Positions 25,301-36,226 of a stretch of DNA of 64,000 bases are shown piece after piece. The stretch's first letter is position 1. Each line of letters begins with the position of its first letter. The DNA lies in assembly GCA_914767715.1 (NCBI GenBank), contig OU612073.1:6758001-6822000 (forward strand), read 5' to 3'. The position numbers and the translations under genes are program-made. The DNA comes from Membranipora membranacea (lineage: Eukaryota > Bryozoa > Gymnolaemata > Cheilostomatida > Membraniporidae). The notes under the pieces were generated by a model. That model did no database searches. It saw only the letters and a list, made by a program, of their open reading frames with translations, and was not told the DNA's origin.

Positions 25301-28300
25301 TATTTCATTCCAGTAGCGGAATGTTTTCCGAATAGTGCCGAAAAAAAAAAATTTGCTATCACAAGTACTGACAGGGGATTAAAGTCTGTACAAAAAAAAA
25401 CAAAAAAACAATCCAGAGATTTAGCAGGAACATTCATGGAGCTACACCAACTTTTTGTGAAGAACTAAATAAATGTAGTACCCAAAATTAACGCACATTT
25501 TAGCAACCCATTTTAGACTAGTTTATAATTCTATAGCTCCATATTATCTTAATGGAAGATAATGTACCTACCATTAGTTTTCAAAGCTTTACAGCTGGCT
25601 TGCGCTAAAACTTTTCATAAATTCACAACTAACTTGTGGTCATATATTTATGATTATCTGTTGGAAAACAAAAGCGTGTCACTTTTATTTCGCAGCATTA
25701 CTACAACGAAGAGCCTGAAAACGCGAAGCGAACTCCAGACACTAGTATTACAGTGACACTACCTAGTCCTCAAACCTGCCCTCAACCGCAACATCAACCA
25801 ATCCCATCATATAAGAGAAGTTCACATACTGGAGGTCGAAGTTCACCAAGAGGTTCCCGTCACAACAGCCACAATAGCCACAACAGCCACAACAGCCACA
25901 ACAGCCACAACAGCCACAATAGCAAAACAGATGACCATAGCAACAGCAGTTCCATTGTCATAACTATAGCCCAGGACAACAATCATAAAGCAGAGGCCAT
26001 ACTGTCATCAAATAGAGATGAGAAAGTAGCCACAAATAGTACCAAAAAACCGACCCAAGCACAACCCAATTGCGCCAATGAAGATCCGTTTCGAGAAGCT
26101 CATTGTATGTTTAAACAGTATGTTCAAGAAAAATTTCCAAATGCCGGTAAGTCCTTCTTATTTAAATGCATAGTATAATGAAACACTCCAGTGTTCAACA
26201 AGACTCAAGATGTTTGACAAATTCTGTTGCTTGACAAGACACCGTCAGAGGCAAGCCATCACTCTTGGCTTTTATCCAGAATAAATACCTAGGTTTTACC
26301 TTGTTATTTCTCTTCACTATTGCATCAGTTTGGAGACTTGTGAGTTGCAACCCGATGAGCTTGATCTCATCCCCCTGATATACATTTGATGAAAATTCAA
26401 TTTGATCGCTAGTGAGTAGGAAATTGAGAATGAGAGACCAAAATTTTTTTTTATCTCTGTAGCTGATGGGAAGCCATCCGTGTCCCACTCTCTAATGTCG
26501 AAGCTGGTTGAAAAGATTGGGCATAAGATGGAGCTACTCGCCAACAAGTTACACTCTAACGGGGAGACACCAAAGGCTAAAGCCATCAACGAGGCGTCGC
26601 AGTTATATGTGAGTTACAAACAAACGATCTATAGCATTGAAGTTGATTCATCTGGTCATCTAGCAGAGTGAAAGAGTTTGTGGCTTACATTTTTCTCTTT
26701 TAATTTCTAGATCTGTTTAGGGTGTTTGTAATTTGAGGGCTGAACTAGGATTTAGTAGCATTCCATTATAAAAAAATGGATCAATACGAGTTTCCCGTGG
26801 TAGCTGGGTTTGGGAAAAGTCTCTGGTTGTAATGATGCTCAAATGTTCATATATGTGGCAGTTGCCCTTCCTCTTTTCAGTGTAAGATAACTCCATTGAT
26901 TAATATCTGCATTGATACCTGCTGTATGGTACAGTTAACATTTAACTGTTCTACATTTCTTTCAGCACTTCTTGACTGAGGCAATCAGTGACAGAAATAT
27001 CAGCGAATTAGAGTCTGCCAATTATGTGAGTTCTCATTAATTTTCTGTAGCAAGTCAGATCAGATATTATAATCTTTGCATATGTGATGTTCTGGATGAG
27101 TAATAATTATATGAATAACTCAAAAACCGTACCATGGCCTGGTTTGCAAGGTCAAGACAATTGCAGTGGGTCATCTTTCTTTAAATAACCCACAATATGA
27201 CATGTTGAAAATAATTTTTTTTAAATCCTCAACATAGACAAGATAATAGTAATTGCAGCAGTCCTCTTTCTTTGACTAACTTACGATATGACACGTTAAA
27301 ACATATCTGTAGAGCTCTTCGGCTCATTTCTTCCTACCATGTAGAATTGACTATTCTTATTTGTGACGATGGAGAGGAGCCACCTTACCTTCATGTAAAG
27401 CCAAAAACTAATAATTGTGTTGAGTCTGGGGTGGTGAATCCCACCTAAAACTTAAAATTCTTTACAGAATCATAATTATATGCATTTATTGTCTACCATG
27501 TTGGTTTCACTTCTACGCCATTTTAGAATCAGCGGGAGTTGTCTCAGTTGATGGCATCAGTTGCCTGTTCTCTGATATCATTGATGGTACATATAAAGCA
27601 GCCTCTATGTAACACCAGTAGCTGTGGTAGTAGTACAGCCAGCCCTCAGACTGCCATCAGGCTAGATAACACCCATGATGCCTCCAGTCTGGATGACGCA
27701 ATGACTGACATTAAATCCCCAGTCGTAGTTCATAACTACCTCACGTAAGGGTTTAATAAGTCATCCACATATTCATAGTTTTGGCCTCAAAACTGTTGTA
27801 ATACAATTTTTTTATTTAAAAATTCTAACGATTGTGATTTGCAAGCCATCGGAGGCCAAGGTGTTTATATTTGTAACGTGGATTGTTGTTTAAAACTTGG
27901 TTCTTAGTCAGGATTGCTACGAGATGACGAAACAAATTCCCGTCAAATAATAAATCTGGTCAAGGCAAGTCTTTTACATTACACAATAATTACATAAATA
28001 AAATAAAAGTCTCTGGTACTGCTTGTAGCCCTGATGAGATACAAGACTCAAACATGACTGATGACAACAGTTTAGTAGAAGTTCTGCCGATTATGAATGG
28101 AAAGCTCGGTTCTCCGAACATAAGATGTGGTGAGTTTGTAACTAATCATCTGATCTCATAATTTAGTAAGTTTGTAAATTTTTCTCTCCAAACATGTCAC
28201 AACACCAGTTTCAAAAATTGAGTTTTGAATTTATTTCACTACATTCATTACAAGACTTTTTACCAGTCCATCTATGAGGGATCAGACGGCAGTACCTGCC

Positions 28301-30288
28301 ACAGATTGTGTGCAAGGGACGACGATTCTTTCACCTTCCCAATGGTTAAATAGTTTGGAAGACAAATGTTAAAGTCACTATAATTTAGCATTTGTGCTCA
28401 TGCTGTTGCCAATCTGATTTGAAGATCGTGGTAGAGCCTCCTCAATCAGCAGAAATTCTGATAGAGGAACTAGGTCTAGAAGCGGATCGAGGGCTACCTC
28501 TATAACTAGATCTACCACCCGACCTTCTGATAGACGATTATCCGTCGGAGAAGGTGAGAATAAACATTTGCTGTCAACAATAAAGGAAATGTAATATCAG
28601 GTGTATCCCCTCCTGTGTCCTATACAGTATATCCTGGCACGGGAAGATTTTGAAAGATATCTGAGGGTCGTCTATTTATTGAATCATTTATTTTTATTAT
28701 TAATTTTTGGTTTCCTGACGGCCAAGTTTCTTGAGTTTGTTAACGTAATATGGGAGAGGCAGTAAATTTATAATGGCAATGGCCGTCCGAAACTCTTTAT
28801 GAATCTTTAATGTAGCTCGCAGAGGTAGGTTGGATCAGCTAAGCCGCCCAAGGAGCATGAGCACATCTGCTAGAAAAGCAAGCACTAACCAGTCTGCAAG
28901 ATCAATATCATCAGCTAGAAATGTTACACCAGCAGGCGATCGAAGGATCAAATCTAAAGCTCCTGGGTATGTGTGCATCTAGGCATATAAGTCAGAATCT
29001 GTGAAACTTTTACATCATCCTTATAATTCAACCCTAATCGAATACCCCACAACCTCTTGATGCATCCAAAGGCTGATTTTTGTGTCTTGCTTCTGGTTAG
29101 TCACTTTGTCTGCTGACCGTAATGATCCACTACCTCTGCAACAGATAGGTTTTGCAATCTTGATTTCTGGTTTGATTTTGGTCTTGTCAGATTCCTTATT
29201 CATCGCTCAAGATTAAGATTGAATGACTGTTTATGCTGTTATAGACGTCCAAACAGAGCTCCATTCTCTGCCAAAAAATCAGTACCATCAAAAGAAATTC
29301 AACAGACTCTTTCAAAGACCAAACCTAAAAGTGCTCTCTCCACCGCATCAACGAACAGTCCTACAAAGTAAGTCACAAGTCTTAAAAAGTTAGTCTCTAG
29401 TCTTACGAAGAAAGTCTCAAGTCTTGAAAAATAAATGTCAAGTCTTACGAAGTAAGTCTCAACTCTTACAATGTAAGTCTAAACTTCTACAAAGTAAGTC
29501 TCAAGTCCTACAAAGTAAGTCTCAAGTCCTCAAAAGTAAGTCTCATGTCCTACAAAGTAAGTCTCAACCCAAGTAAGGAAAGTGTTGATCAGGTAAGGCT
29601 AAGTAAGTGACACAGTCACTAAAAGAGAGAGCAAGCTGAGGAAAGTAAGACCAGAAGCTACAGATAATAGTCTATGGTAAGACCACCAAAGAGACACAAC
29701 AAAAATATAATTGCAATCAAAAGTTTATGAATGACAGTAGAATAAGGGAATAGCATAATGAGTTATAATTCTTAACTGAATTTTTCCAGACCAAAGTCGA
29801 GACCATCAAACATTCAAAGACCATCAGCCTCCAACTCTATATTCCATGGCAGGAATGGTAGGAATGGCAGTCAAACAATCGATGTTAATCCATATAGGAG
29901 AAAACCAGCAGCATCACCATTAAGGTTGGTTATTTTATTTACGACCGATAAGGATTATGATGTTTTTTTGCTCACTCCAAACCGGTCTACAGCTAACCAT
30001 AGATTGATATTTTTATCTAGTTCAAACATGTGCTGAGAACTTTTCGGCCTATTGGCTAAGATCAGCGTGAACTGCCTAGGCTGTTTAGTGCCTTCATCAA
30101 TTGGTCATTTAGGGGCTCTCACTTCTAGATAGGATGCATTATAGTCTTTATGATTCTTCACACCCCAAGTAAGATTGATTCTGGCACCTTGCGACCACAT
30201 TTAGGGTCAGCTCAAATCTTCTGTTAAATGTTAATTTATACAGATGAGTTCCTTTTCATTTTTTAGGCAAAAGAAAAGGTTTTCTTAA
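19357..30288 (+). CDS. Large unidentified coiled-coil, low-complexity protein (20 exons)
   Basis: Exons: 19357-19402, 19831-19904, 20168-20268, 20601-20749, 21057-21156, 21534-22776, 23063-23123, 23700-23963, 24311-24583, 25086-25207, 25696-26146, 26463-26608, 26966-27025, 27527-27744, 28029-28129, 28425-28553, 28816-28966, 29245-29367, 29790-29924, 30267-30288. The frame holds through 1,322 codons and TAA. In order: a basic/glutamine-rich helix (HIREQIAMCQRQMSDIIKER), a 414-codon exon rich in Q, P, Y, N and S, a second coiled coil (DKIRKHQKAIDQLQTKLTQV), seven HNS repeats, a compact helical segment (LVEKIGHKMELLANKLHSNG to the exon ending 27,744), and an R/S-rich basic tail ending RQKKRFS. 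The compact part may be the conserved domain. The composition resembles centrosomal or cytoskeletal scaffolds, but that is only an impression. The first exon is the weakest. An extra small exon near 21,290 is possible but not needed for phase. Confidence 0.7.
23283..23591. repeat. Minisatellite, 62-bp unit, five copies
   Basis: Units start at 23,283, 23,345, 23,407, 23,469 and 23,531, an exact 62-base period, each with ggcagtat, gcattctgggaagttt and gttggcgggtttgtaat. Copies differ by only a few bases. It lies in the intron between exons 23063-23123 and 23700-23963. Confidence 0.9.
25861..25923 (+). repeat. 9-bp coding microrepeat (His-Asn-Ser)x7
   Basis: Seven in-frame copies of cacaacagc (some cacaatagc) inside exon 25696-26146 encode HNS repeats and are followed by AAA. 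Copy number is likely to vary without shifting the frame. Confidence 0.9.
29361..29580. repeat. Intronic minisatellite built from a 5' splice site
   Basis: The array begins at the exon end (ctacaaa|gtaagtc) and repeats a unit of about 17-19 bases (ctacaaagtaagtctcaagt) roughly eleven times. At least five units keep an intact gtaagt and others have gttagt, gaaagt or aatgtaag variants. Confidence 0.85.
30035..30228 (+). mobile_element. SINE-like repeat with a U2 snRNA-derived head, copy 2
   Basis: The head ttttcggcctattggctaag plus atca carries the same T-to-A change as copy 1 at 16,356. The downstream body shares blocks with it in the same order. It sits in the last intron of the unidentified large gene, in the same orientation as the gene. 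Confidence 0.6.
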
Positions 30289-31003
30289 ACCCACAATGCT
30301 GATGCGGATCTGTATTGCAATGTCACTATTTGGAGTTCTGTTATCTTTATTCTAAACAAGTCCAATCAAGAGGGGCTTATTCTAAGGAGAGGAACTTTTA
30401 ATTGTCTTGTTTTGCCATTCGCCAACTGCTAATGCCGTTTATGGGAACTCATCATTGGAATGTTTTGTTTTTGTGCATTGAGCCATGTGGTGTCATTCAT
30501 ATAAAAATAGCATATCATGTGTTTTTCTTGTCGATGTTAGATGTTAAATTTCGTTGTCTCGTATAAAAAATTATTACTTAACTCATTTACTAAGAAGCGA
30601 TAAAATAACTTATATTCTGTGAGGAATGCTGGTACATTTCTTTGAGTTTCAAATTTTTACCTCAATCTGAAAAGATGATCTATGAAACAAAGATTTGAAC
30701 TTATAGGTATGTTATGATTTATCAGTAACCTGCAAAGGGAATGAAAATATACAAAGAAATTTAGAAACTTTGCTCTAAACACTCATAGAAATGAAGTTGG
30801 CATTCAAATTTTGTTTGAAAAAGCTCCTCATTGCAGAAATCAACAGGATTTCACAATGAACAAAATATCTCAATATTATGGCAACTCAACCATGCATGAA
30901 AAAAAACAAGTTTAAATTCATTGACACTTTTCTACCCTGCCGTAAATAAAACTATCAGATAATTGTCTGACGTCATGGATTACAGATGTGAAATCAGACA
31001 ATT
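30289..31003. other. 3' UTR and flank of the large gene
   Basis: AT-rich sequence without coding sense. The first plus-strand AATAAA after the stop is at 30,945-30,950, which would give a 3' UTR of about 660 bases. Confidence 0.45.
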
Positions 31004-31126
31004 TTAGGGTGAATTTGGCAGGGTGATGCATCAGCAGTTAAGCAATATAATCTCCTAAGCGGCTAAAAAGCGTTCGGCAATAATATTATTATTTTTGAAT
31101 AAAATAATAAAAAATATTCCAAAATA

Positions 31127-31306
31127 ATACTTTCTGCTGATGTAACAAATCCTCAAATCAGCAAGGAAAATAAATAAAATATTACCAACCTCTGTCTCTC
31201 AAATCACCTCATTCGGCAGTGCAGCTCATGTAGTTCATGTGCACAGACGTACAGGCATTTCACCCCTAATGACATTTTTGTTCAACATTTTGCCTACACT
31301 GTGGCA
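31127..31306. repeat. Duplicated block A, copy 1
   Basis: About 180 bases nearly identical to 34,423-34,603, including ctcattcggcagtgcagctc and gcctacactgtggcatgt. The sequences diverge sharply at both ends. Confidence 0.9.
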
Positions 31307-31453
31307 TGTTAGCATTAGCTGGACTAATCTTAGAACAAGAGCTAGTATTGCAGGCTTATTTCATAATGGAGATCATAAGTGTTCTGTTTGTGTGTTTGTG
31401 TGCTGCATGTGTGATTTCCTTTTTATATTTGGCGGGAAAGCAGAGTCTTCAGA

Positions 31454-31590
31454 GCAAAAGATTTGTGAGTGGATTTGAGGCCTGATGATGGATTTCCCAC
31501 CTACTCTTTCTTCTTCTTTTGAAAACAAGAAGAAAGAGTAGGAGGAGAAAACCATCATCAGGCCTCAAATCCACTCACAAATCTTTTGCA
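31454..31590. repeat. Near-perfect hairpin, about 60-bp arms
   Basis: The left arm gcaaaagatttgtgagtgga and the sequence after it are repeated inverted on the right, ending tccactcacaaatcttttgc. The loop is about 11 bases, with one short mismatch region. It could extrude as a cruciform or form a long RNA hairpin. Confidence 0.9.
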
Positions 31591-31701
31591 GTAGGCCTGT
31601 AAAAAATATCATGGATGAAGAACAGATCACCACTACTATCACAGGTTAGTAGGTTCATTTCAATTACCTCAACCACATATTTATTAATTAATTAATGAGA
31701 T

Positions 31702-32404
31702 CACAGAGTAAGGATATACAGAGAGGACAGTTCAATGATAGTAATAGTGCCTGCGGTTTTTGATTAACTGGGGGAAAATTGTGCACAGCTGGATGCCGAA
31801 AACTCATTATCTCTATATGTTATAATGGCATTTTTCTTACAGACACCCCTACCTTTGATGGGCCATAATTCATTCTGTATTTATCCTAAAGACTGATTTC
31901 CAAATTTGTTGGAATGATCAACCTTCAAGCTATACACCATATTGTTGTCATTTTTTGCTAGGATACATAGGCTATGAGCTATCTGTGATTGTAAAATGAG
32001 TTTTATCATATAGATTTACATGTGGCCTGGGTCAATACACGGACGTTTCCTAATTTTCATGACCAGAAGTTTATCAATTGTCACACGTAAATCTATATAA
32101 TAAAACTCATTTTAAAAACACAGATAGCTCATAGCCTATGTATCCTAGCAAAAAATGACAATAATATGGTGTATAGCTTGAAGGTTGGACATTCTAACAA
32201 AGTTGGAATTCAGTCTTTAGGATAAATACAGAATGAAATATGGCCCGTCGAAGGTAGAGATGTCTGCAAGAAAAATGGCATTATAACATATAGAGATAAT
32301 GAGTTTTCGGCATCCAGCTGTGCACAATTTTCCCCCAGTTAATCAAAAACCGCAGGCACTATAACGATCATTGAAGTGTCCACTCTGTTTATCCTTACTC
32401 TGTG
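31702..32404. mobile_element. 703-bp foldback transposon with 7-bp target duplication
   Basis: The arms of about 320 bases are inverted copies around a short centre near 32,050. Termini are cacagagtaaggata / tatccttactctgtg. The flanking 7-bp duplication is ATGAGAT (31,695-31,701 and 32,405-32,411). The paralogous block at 36,905 onward has a single ATGAGAT with no insertion, which fixes the element's exact ends. No coding capacity. Confidence 0.9.
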
Positions 32405-32411
32405 ATGAGAT

Positions 32412-32808
32412 CCATTCGGCAAAGACATTATTTTGATTAATCTACTGATGCGACGTGATTTGACATGCTGATTTGTGATTAAATGATTAACTGCTGATGC
32501 ATGCATCACTCTGCCGAATTCACCCTTATTTATAGCAGAAGTACATGCCAGGTCCGGGCCAATCGCCCTCTATCATTGGCTGCAGCTGTCATACCCTATT
32601 AATTTAATCACTTCCACACAAAAGGAGGATGTAGAGATATATTCTAAAACAATGGCAAGTCACCAGTGCGTCAAAAATGACTTCCTGCTCAAATAAAACG
32701 TCCTATATTTTATAAAAAAAGGCGTATATTTTTATATAATCCTCAATATTTTATAACATTAAACTTTGCTATACACATCATATTTTCGATAGGATCCTGT
32801 CACTTTGA
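32412..32808. repeat. Duplicated block C, copy 1
   Basis: It matches 36,942-37,330 closely (ccattcggcaaagacattat through tcgataggatcctgt) and diverges immediately afterwards. It includes the right end of the TIR element. Confidence 0.9.
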
Positions 32809-32940
32809 GCAAGGCCAGAGGAATGACCTTATTGAGTAGCTAGATAGACATTGGTTTAATGCATTCAAGTTGAAAAATAGGAAGACAAAGCAGACCCAAA
32901 TTGTAGTGTTAATTGAAAGGAATAGGCCTACCTTTGAATA

Positions 32941-33054
32941 AGATCAAGCAAGATCCAAGTTGCCTGCATGTAGGGTTTAAGCTGGTGGCTCACCAACAGA
33001 ATGGGATTGAAAGGACTGCGGACAAGTTGGATCAAACTTGTTCTAGCTAGGAAT
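32941..33054. mobile_element. Foldback MITE, 'GATCAAG' family
   Basis: The arms gatcaagcaagatccaagtt and aacttg-type inverted partner ttggatcaaacttg flank a centre with caacagaatgggattga, the reverse of the centre in the 5,787 copy. Confidence 0.6.
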
Positions 33055-33055
33055 A

Positions 33056-33125
33056 GGCATATGTTTCTAGCCCATCTATAAGTACCCCAAACCTATGGAA
33101 AATACAGCATGTGGAACCAGACCTT
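33056..33125. mobile_element. Fragment of the 'tatggaaaata' MITE family
   Basis: It contains cctatggaaaatacagcatg and accagacc, matching one arm of the foldback element at 63,428-63,548. Confidence 0.5.
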
Positions 33126-33279
33126 AACTGCTGACGGGAATACAAAACCTAATTTTTGCCACTGAACTTTGTTAGACGGAATAAATAATTGTGAAGTTTG
33201 CCTTAATATGGGCCGGAAGATCTTCATAAATGACCTCAGCAGAGGCACTGCCTCCCCAAGAAAGCTAAATACTGTGGCA

Positions 33280-33475
33280 TAAAAACACTATAATTGAGTT
33301 ATCCATGTCAGACTGAGCTCCTCTGGGAATTCCATTTGCTAATTATATGCCTTAAATTGCTCGGGGAGGAACTTACAGCACCCTTCCTGGTGATGCTTCG
33401 GACTCACCTCGGACTTTTGCCTCCCCTACCATTTTTTTAAACTACGGCCCTGTGATGCATGAGCATGTTGAATCA
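33280..33475. repeat. Dispersed repeat shared with 47,250-47,440
   Basis: Shared blocks in the same order include 'ttgctaattatat', 'aacttacag', 'gtgatgctt' and 'cttttgcctcccctaccatt', followed by 'actacggccctg/actatggccctg'. The family is not recognised. Confidence 0.7.
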
Positions 33476-34217
33476 TTATACTGAGTCCCTGCTAAATCCA
33501 GGAGGTTTCCACCATGAAAGGATACGTTGTGTAATATGAGTTTCTAGGGAACCGGGTGGAAATTACTATGCATGACACGGATTAGATTTGATTGGGTATT
33601 TAATTGGGATTGTTTTTAAAACTTGCCGGATATGATTTGAAAGCGGTTTCTCTAGAGTTTTACGTGTTGGTTGCAATGGTGATGTAGTTCATCGCATTAT
33701 GTAGGACAAAGTGCTGCTAGTTTTCAAAGATGCTATCATCAAATTGAAAAGAGTGAAATGTCCAAATTTGCATGGGTTGCCTCTCTTTCAAAGCCACAAG
33801 ACAGACAAAATCAGTTGCAATAAACCTTGTGGCAGTAGAATTGAAAAAAAAAGATTTAAATATGGGTTGTATTTATTATATGTTTAACCAATGAACTCCT
33901 ATTTATTCATTGGTTTAACGTATACGTTTATTGCAACTATCTATAAGGCCCATGAAAGTTGGTACACCTAATAATACCCGATGCATGCTTTTATAGATTG
34001 GGCAGCCAAAGTATAACTCTTTTTTTCTCGATGATTAATCCATTTTCAGCAATTCTATTACATAAGGTAACAAGGTCACTATGTGATCAGCTCGAAAAAC
34101 GCAATTGGGCAAAGCAGGCCCAATCCCTTTGGCCCCAATGCAGCCCCAAACCTCCACCGTTCTAAAGGGGCTCCATCGCTGTCACTTTGGCTGCCAACCA
34201 CAAACAAAAATTGATAC

Positions 34218-34422
34218 AACATGACAACTGTCCAAGAAAGTTTCTAGCAACTTCATGCCAAGAAAAATGCAGCTTTAGCAATAATTATATAATGAGTCCA
34301 ATGAAATCCCTCGGACTCATTTCATGATGAGCCGTCCTCATAATAATACTAATAATAAATCAAAACAAGACACCATATAGGCCTACAGCTAAAGTGAGGC
34401 ACTCAATTGTGGGTGACGAAAT
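34218..34422. repeat. Duplicated block B, copy 1
   Basis: About 205 bases nearly identical, in the same orientation, to 37,720-37,923, ending gtgggtgacgaaa. Block A begins directly at its right edge. The direct repeat pair brackets about 3.3 kb. Confidence 0.9.
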
Positions 34423-34603
34423 ACTTTCTGCTGACGTAACAAATCCTCAAATCAGCAAGGAAAATAAATAAAATATTACCAACCTCTGTCTCTCAAATCA
34501 CCTCATTCGGCAGTGCAGCTCATGTAGTTCATGTGCACAGACGTACAGGCATTTCACCCCTAATGACATTTTTGTTCAACATTTTGCCTACACTGTGGCA
34601 TGT
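34423..34603. repeat. Duplicated block A, copy 2
   Basis: Second copy of 31,127-31,306, abutting block B with no intervening base; the left inverted-repeat end present near 31,007 is missing here. Confidence 0.9.
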
Positions 34604-35829
34604 GAGGCTTTGGACATCAACAGGATTTATGTGCGATATGGTTTGTGTGGTTAGTATGTGGTTATAAGTGGTGGGCAGAATCTTGTTCATGCAAATTACG
34701 GCAACCGATGTGTTAAATAGTTCAAGAGTTCAATAGCCACATAATCAAGCTTATCTGTTCTATTTGAAAGTGATGGTGATGTTTTTGGGTTTTTGGTATC
34801 GTTTTAACTTAGTGCTTTTGTATTGAACAACGTGGGGATCTAAAAGACACAATACATAGGTCTGTGTTTTATGGTTCATTTGAAACATTTAACTAGCTCT
34901 CGATTATATCTACTTATTTTTGATGATACCTTTGGTAGTGCATGCAGAAGAACTCAAATTCTTCTCGTAAATTGTGCGATAGATTTGCTTGTTATTGTGT
35001 TATGTAGTTGTCTGCTCAGCAATCGATTAAATGTTCAAGGGTTGTATGAACTAGTTGTGCAAGGTGTATTATATTTGAATCCTACAAATTCTCCAAAAAT
35101 AATCGAAATCTGAGCAATCGTTTCTACAGTGTGTTTAGTAGTAGCCTACCATTGAATTACTTTTGGGTTTACATTGACATATGACATTGATAAGCTGCTG
35201 ATTACATCTAGAAGTAGATAAGTTAGTTTCCAAATTCATAATTTGAAAATTGTCATCACCACCATAAATATAAACCCACACTTTATATTTATGGGTATAT
35301 ATTTATGATCACTACCTAAACATGCTAGCATAGAAATATGACATATTATTGATGCAAAACGAGGGCAATTTAATCCTGATTGTTACAAAGGATGTTGCAT
35401 TATCATAAAACAAAAAAGCCTGACGCTGCATCCTTGAATGTTTCTATATAAACTTCTCTAAGCTTATACCACCACGAATATTGAGCCGTCAGTCCATTTA
35501 TCTTACAGTAGTGGGAGGATGATGTGAAAAATTCTGGATAGTATGACAACAAAAATACAAATACATATGCAAAACATCCGCTTCATGCAGGCTTGGATCT
35601 AATTACTGTCTGACAATACTTCTACTCGGGATACTGCATCAATATGACGCCTAAAACATAAAATAATTTGTAGTACTGCATTTGAGTTTTTTGACTATCA
35701 GTATAGCCTGAGTAAAGTGTTTTAGTTTGAAGTTATTGTGTTAATAAACAAATTGTAATAAATGATTGTCAATATCATTTATTCTATCAGAGCAAGATAT
35801 TATCTACGCTTTCTTATGCAGCCCAATGC
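34604..35829. other. Repeat-island interior, nothing recognised
   Basis: AT-rich DNA with only short open frames of unnatural composition. No splice-bounded exon, RNA gene or repeat partner elsewhere in the window was noticed. Confidence 0.4.
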
Positions 35830-36226
35830 TTGTTCCTGTTTATAACTAAGTCAGACAAAGAGAGGTTAGAGCGTCTGCAAAACTGTGCCTTAGAATTATT
35901 CCACCATATATGGAAGACTATGACCAGAGATTAAAAGCCCTTCAACTGACTGACCTTTCAGTTTACTCAGACGTGTGCTGCCTGAGATATGCTAGAAAGC
36001 TTTCTCTAAATCCTAACCATCCACTACACAAATACTTCCCTAGCTCTAGCACTACTACTCATACTAGACATGAACAACTAGCTACCCCGATGTATAGAAC
36101 ATCTCTGTGCAAAAATTTTTTTTTTATTATCAATATAATTGATGGAATTTTATTTTAACATGGTCTTTATTTGCTTTAAACGGCATTGACCGGTTCAATA
36201 AAGTTAATATTTAATTAAATTAAATC
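35830..36226 (+). pseudogene. LINE reverse-transcriptase C-terminal remnant
   Basis: The segment encodes the typical end of a non-LTR retrotransposon ORF2: an ERLQNCAL stretch, then after a frame break DYDQRLKALQLTDL, CCLRYARKLSLNPNHPLHKY and FP. The frameshift lies near 35,905. About 60 bases past the coding end come AT-rich sequence and a simple aataaagttaatatttaatt tail, as expected for a 5'-truncated LINE copy. The clade (CR1/L2/RTE-like) cannot be settled from this fragment. Confidence 0.7.

Larger units (their letters stand above)
31007..32525. mobile_element. Non-autonomous TIR element with TTA target duplication (Harbinger-like)
   Basis: The ends are inverted repeats of about 36-40 bases: gggtgaatttggcagggtga on the left against the reverse complement of atcactctgccgaattcacc on the right. 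TTA flanks both sides (31,004-31,006 and 32,526-32,528). A TWA target duplication and GGG termini fit the PIF/Harbinger superfamily; no transposase is inside. A hairpin (31,454-31,590) and a 703-bp element (31,702-32,404) are nested within. Sequence similarity to 36,905-37,330 continues past the right end, so part of this unit was later copied by another route. Confidence 0.55.

Noticed and set aside
23283-29580. CRISPR-like arrays
   Set aside because: The tandem repeats have no unique spacers and lie in introns of a eukaryotic gene.
34871-35113. 80-codon plus-strand frame in the repeat island
   Set aside because: Composition is that of random AT-rich DNA, and there is no exon context.
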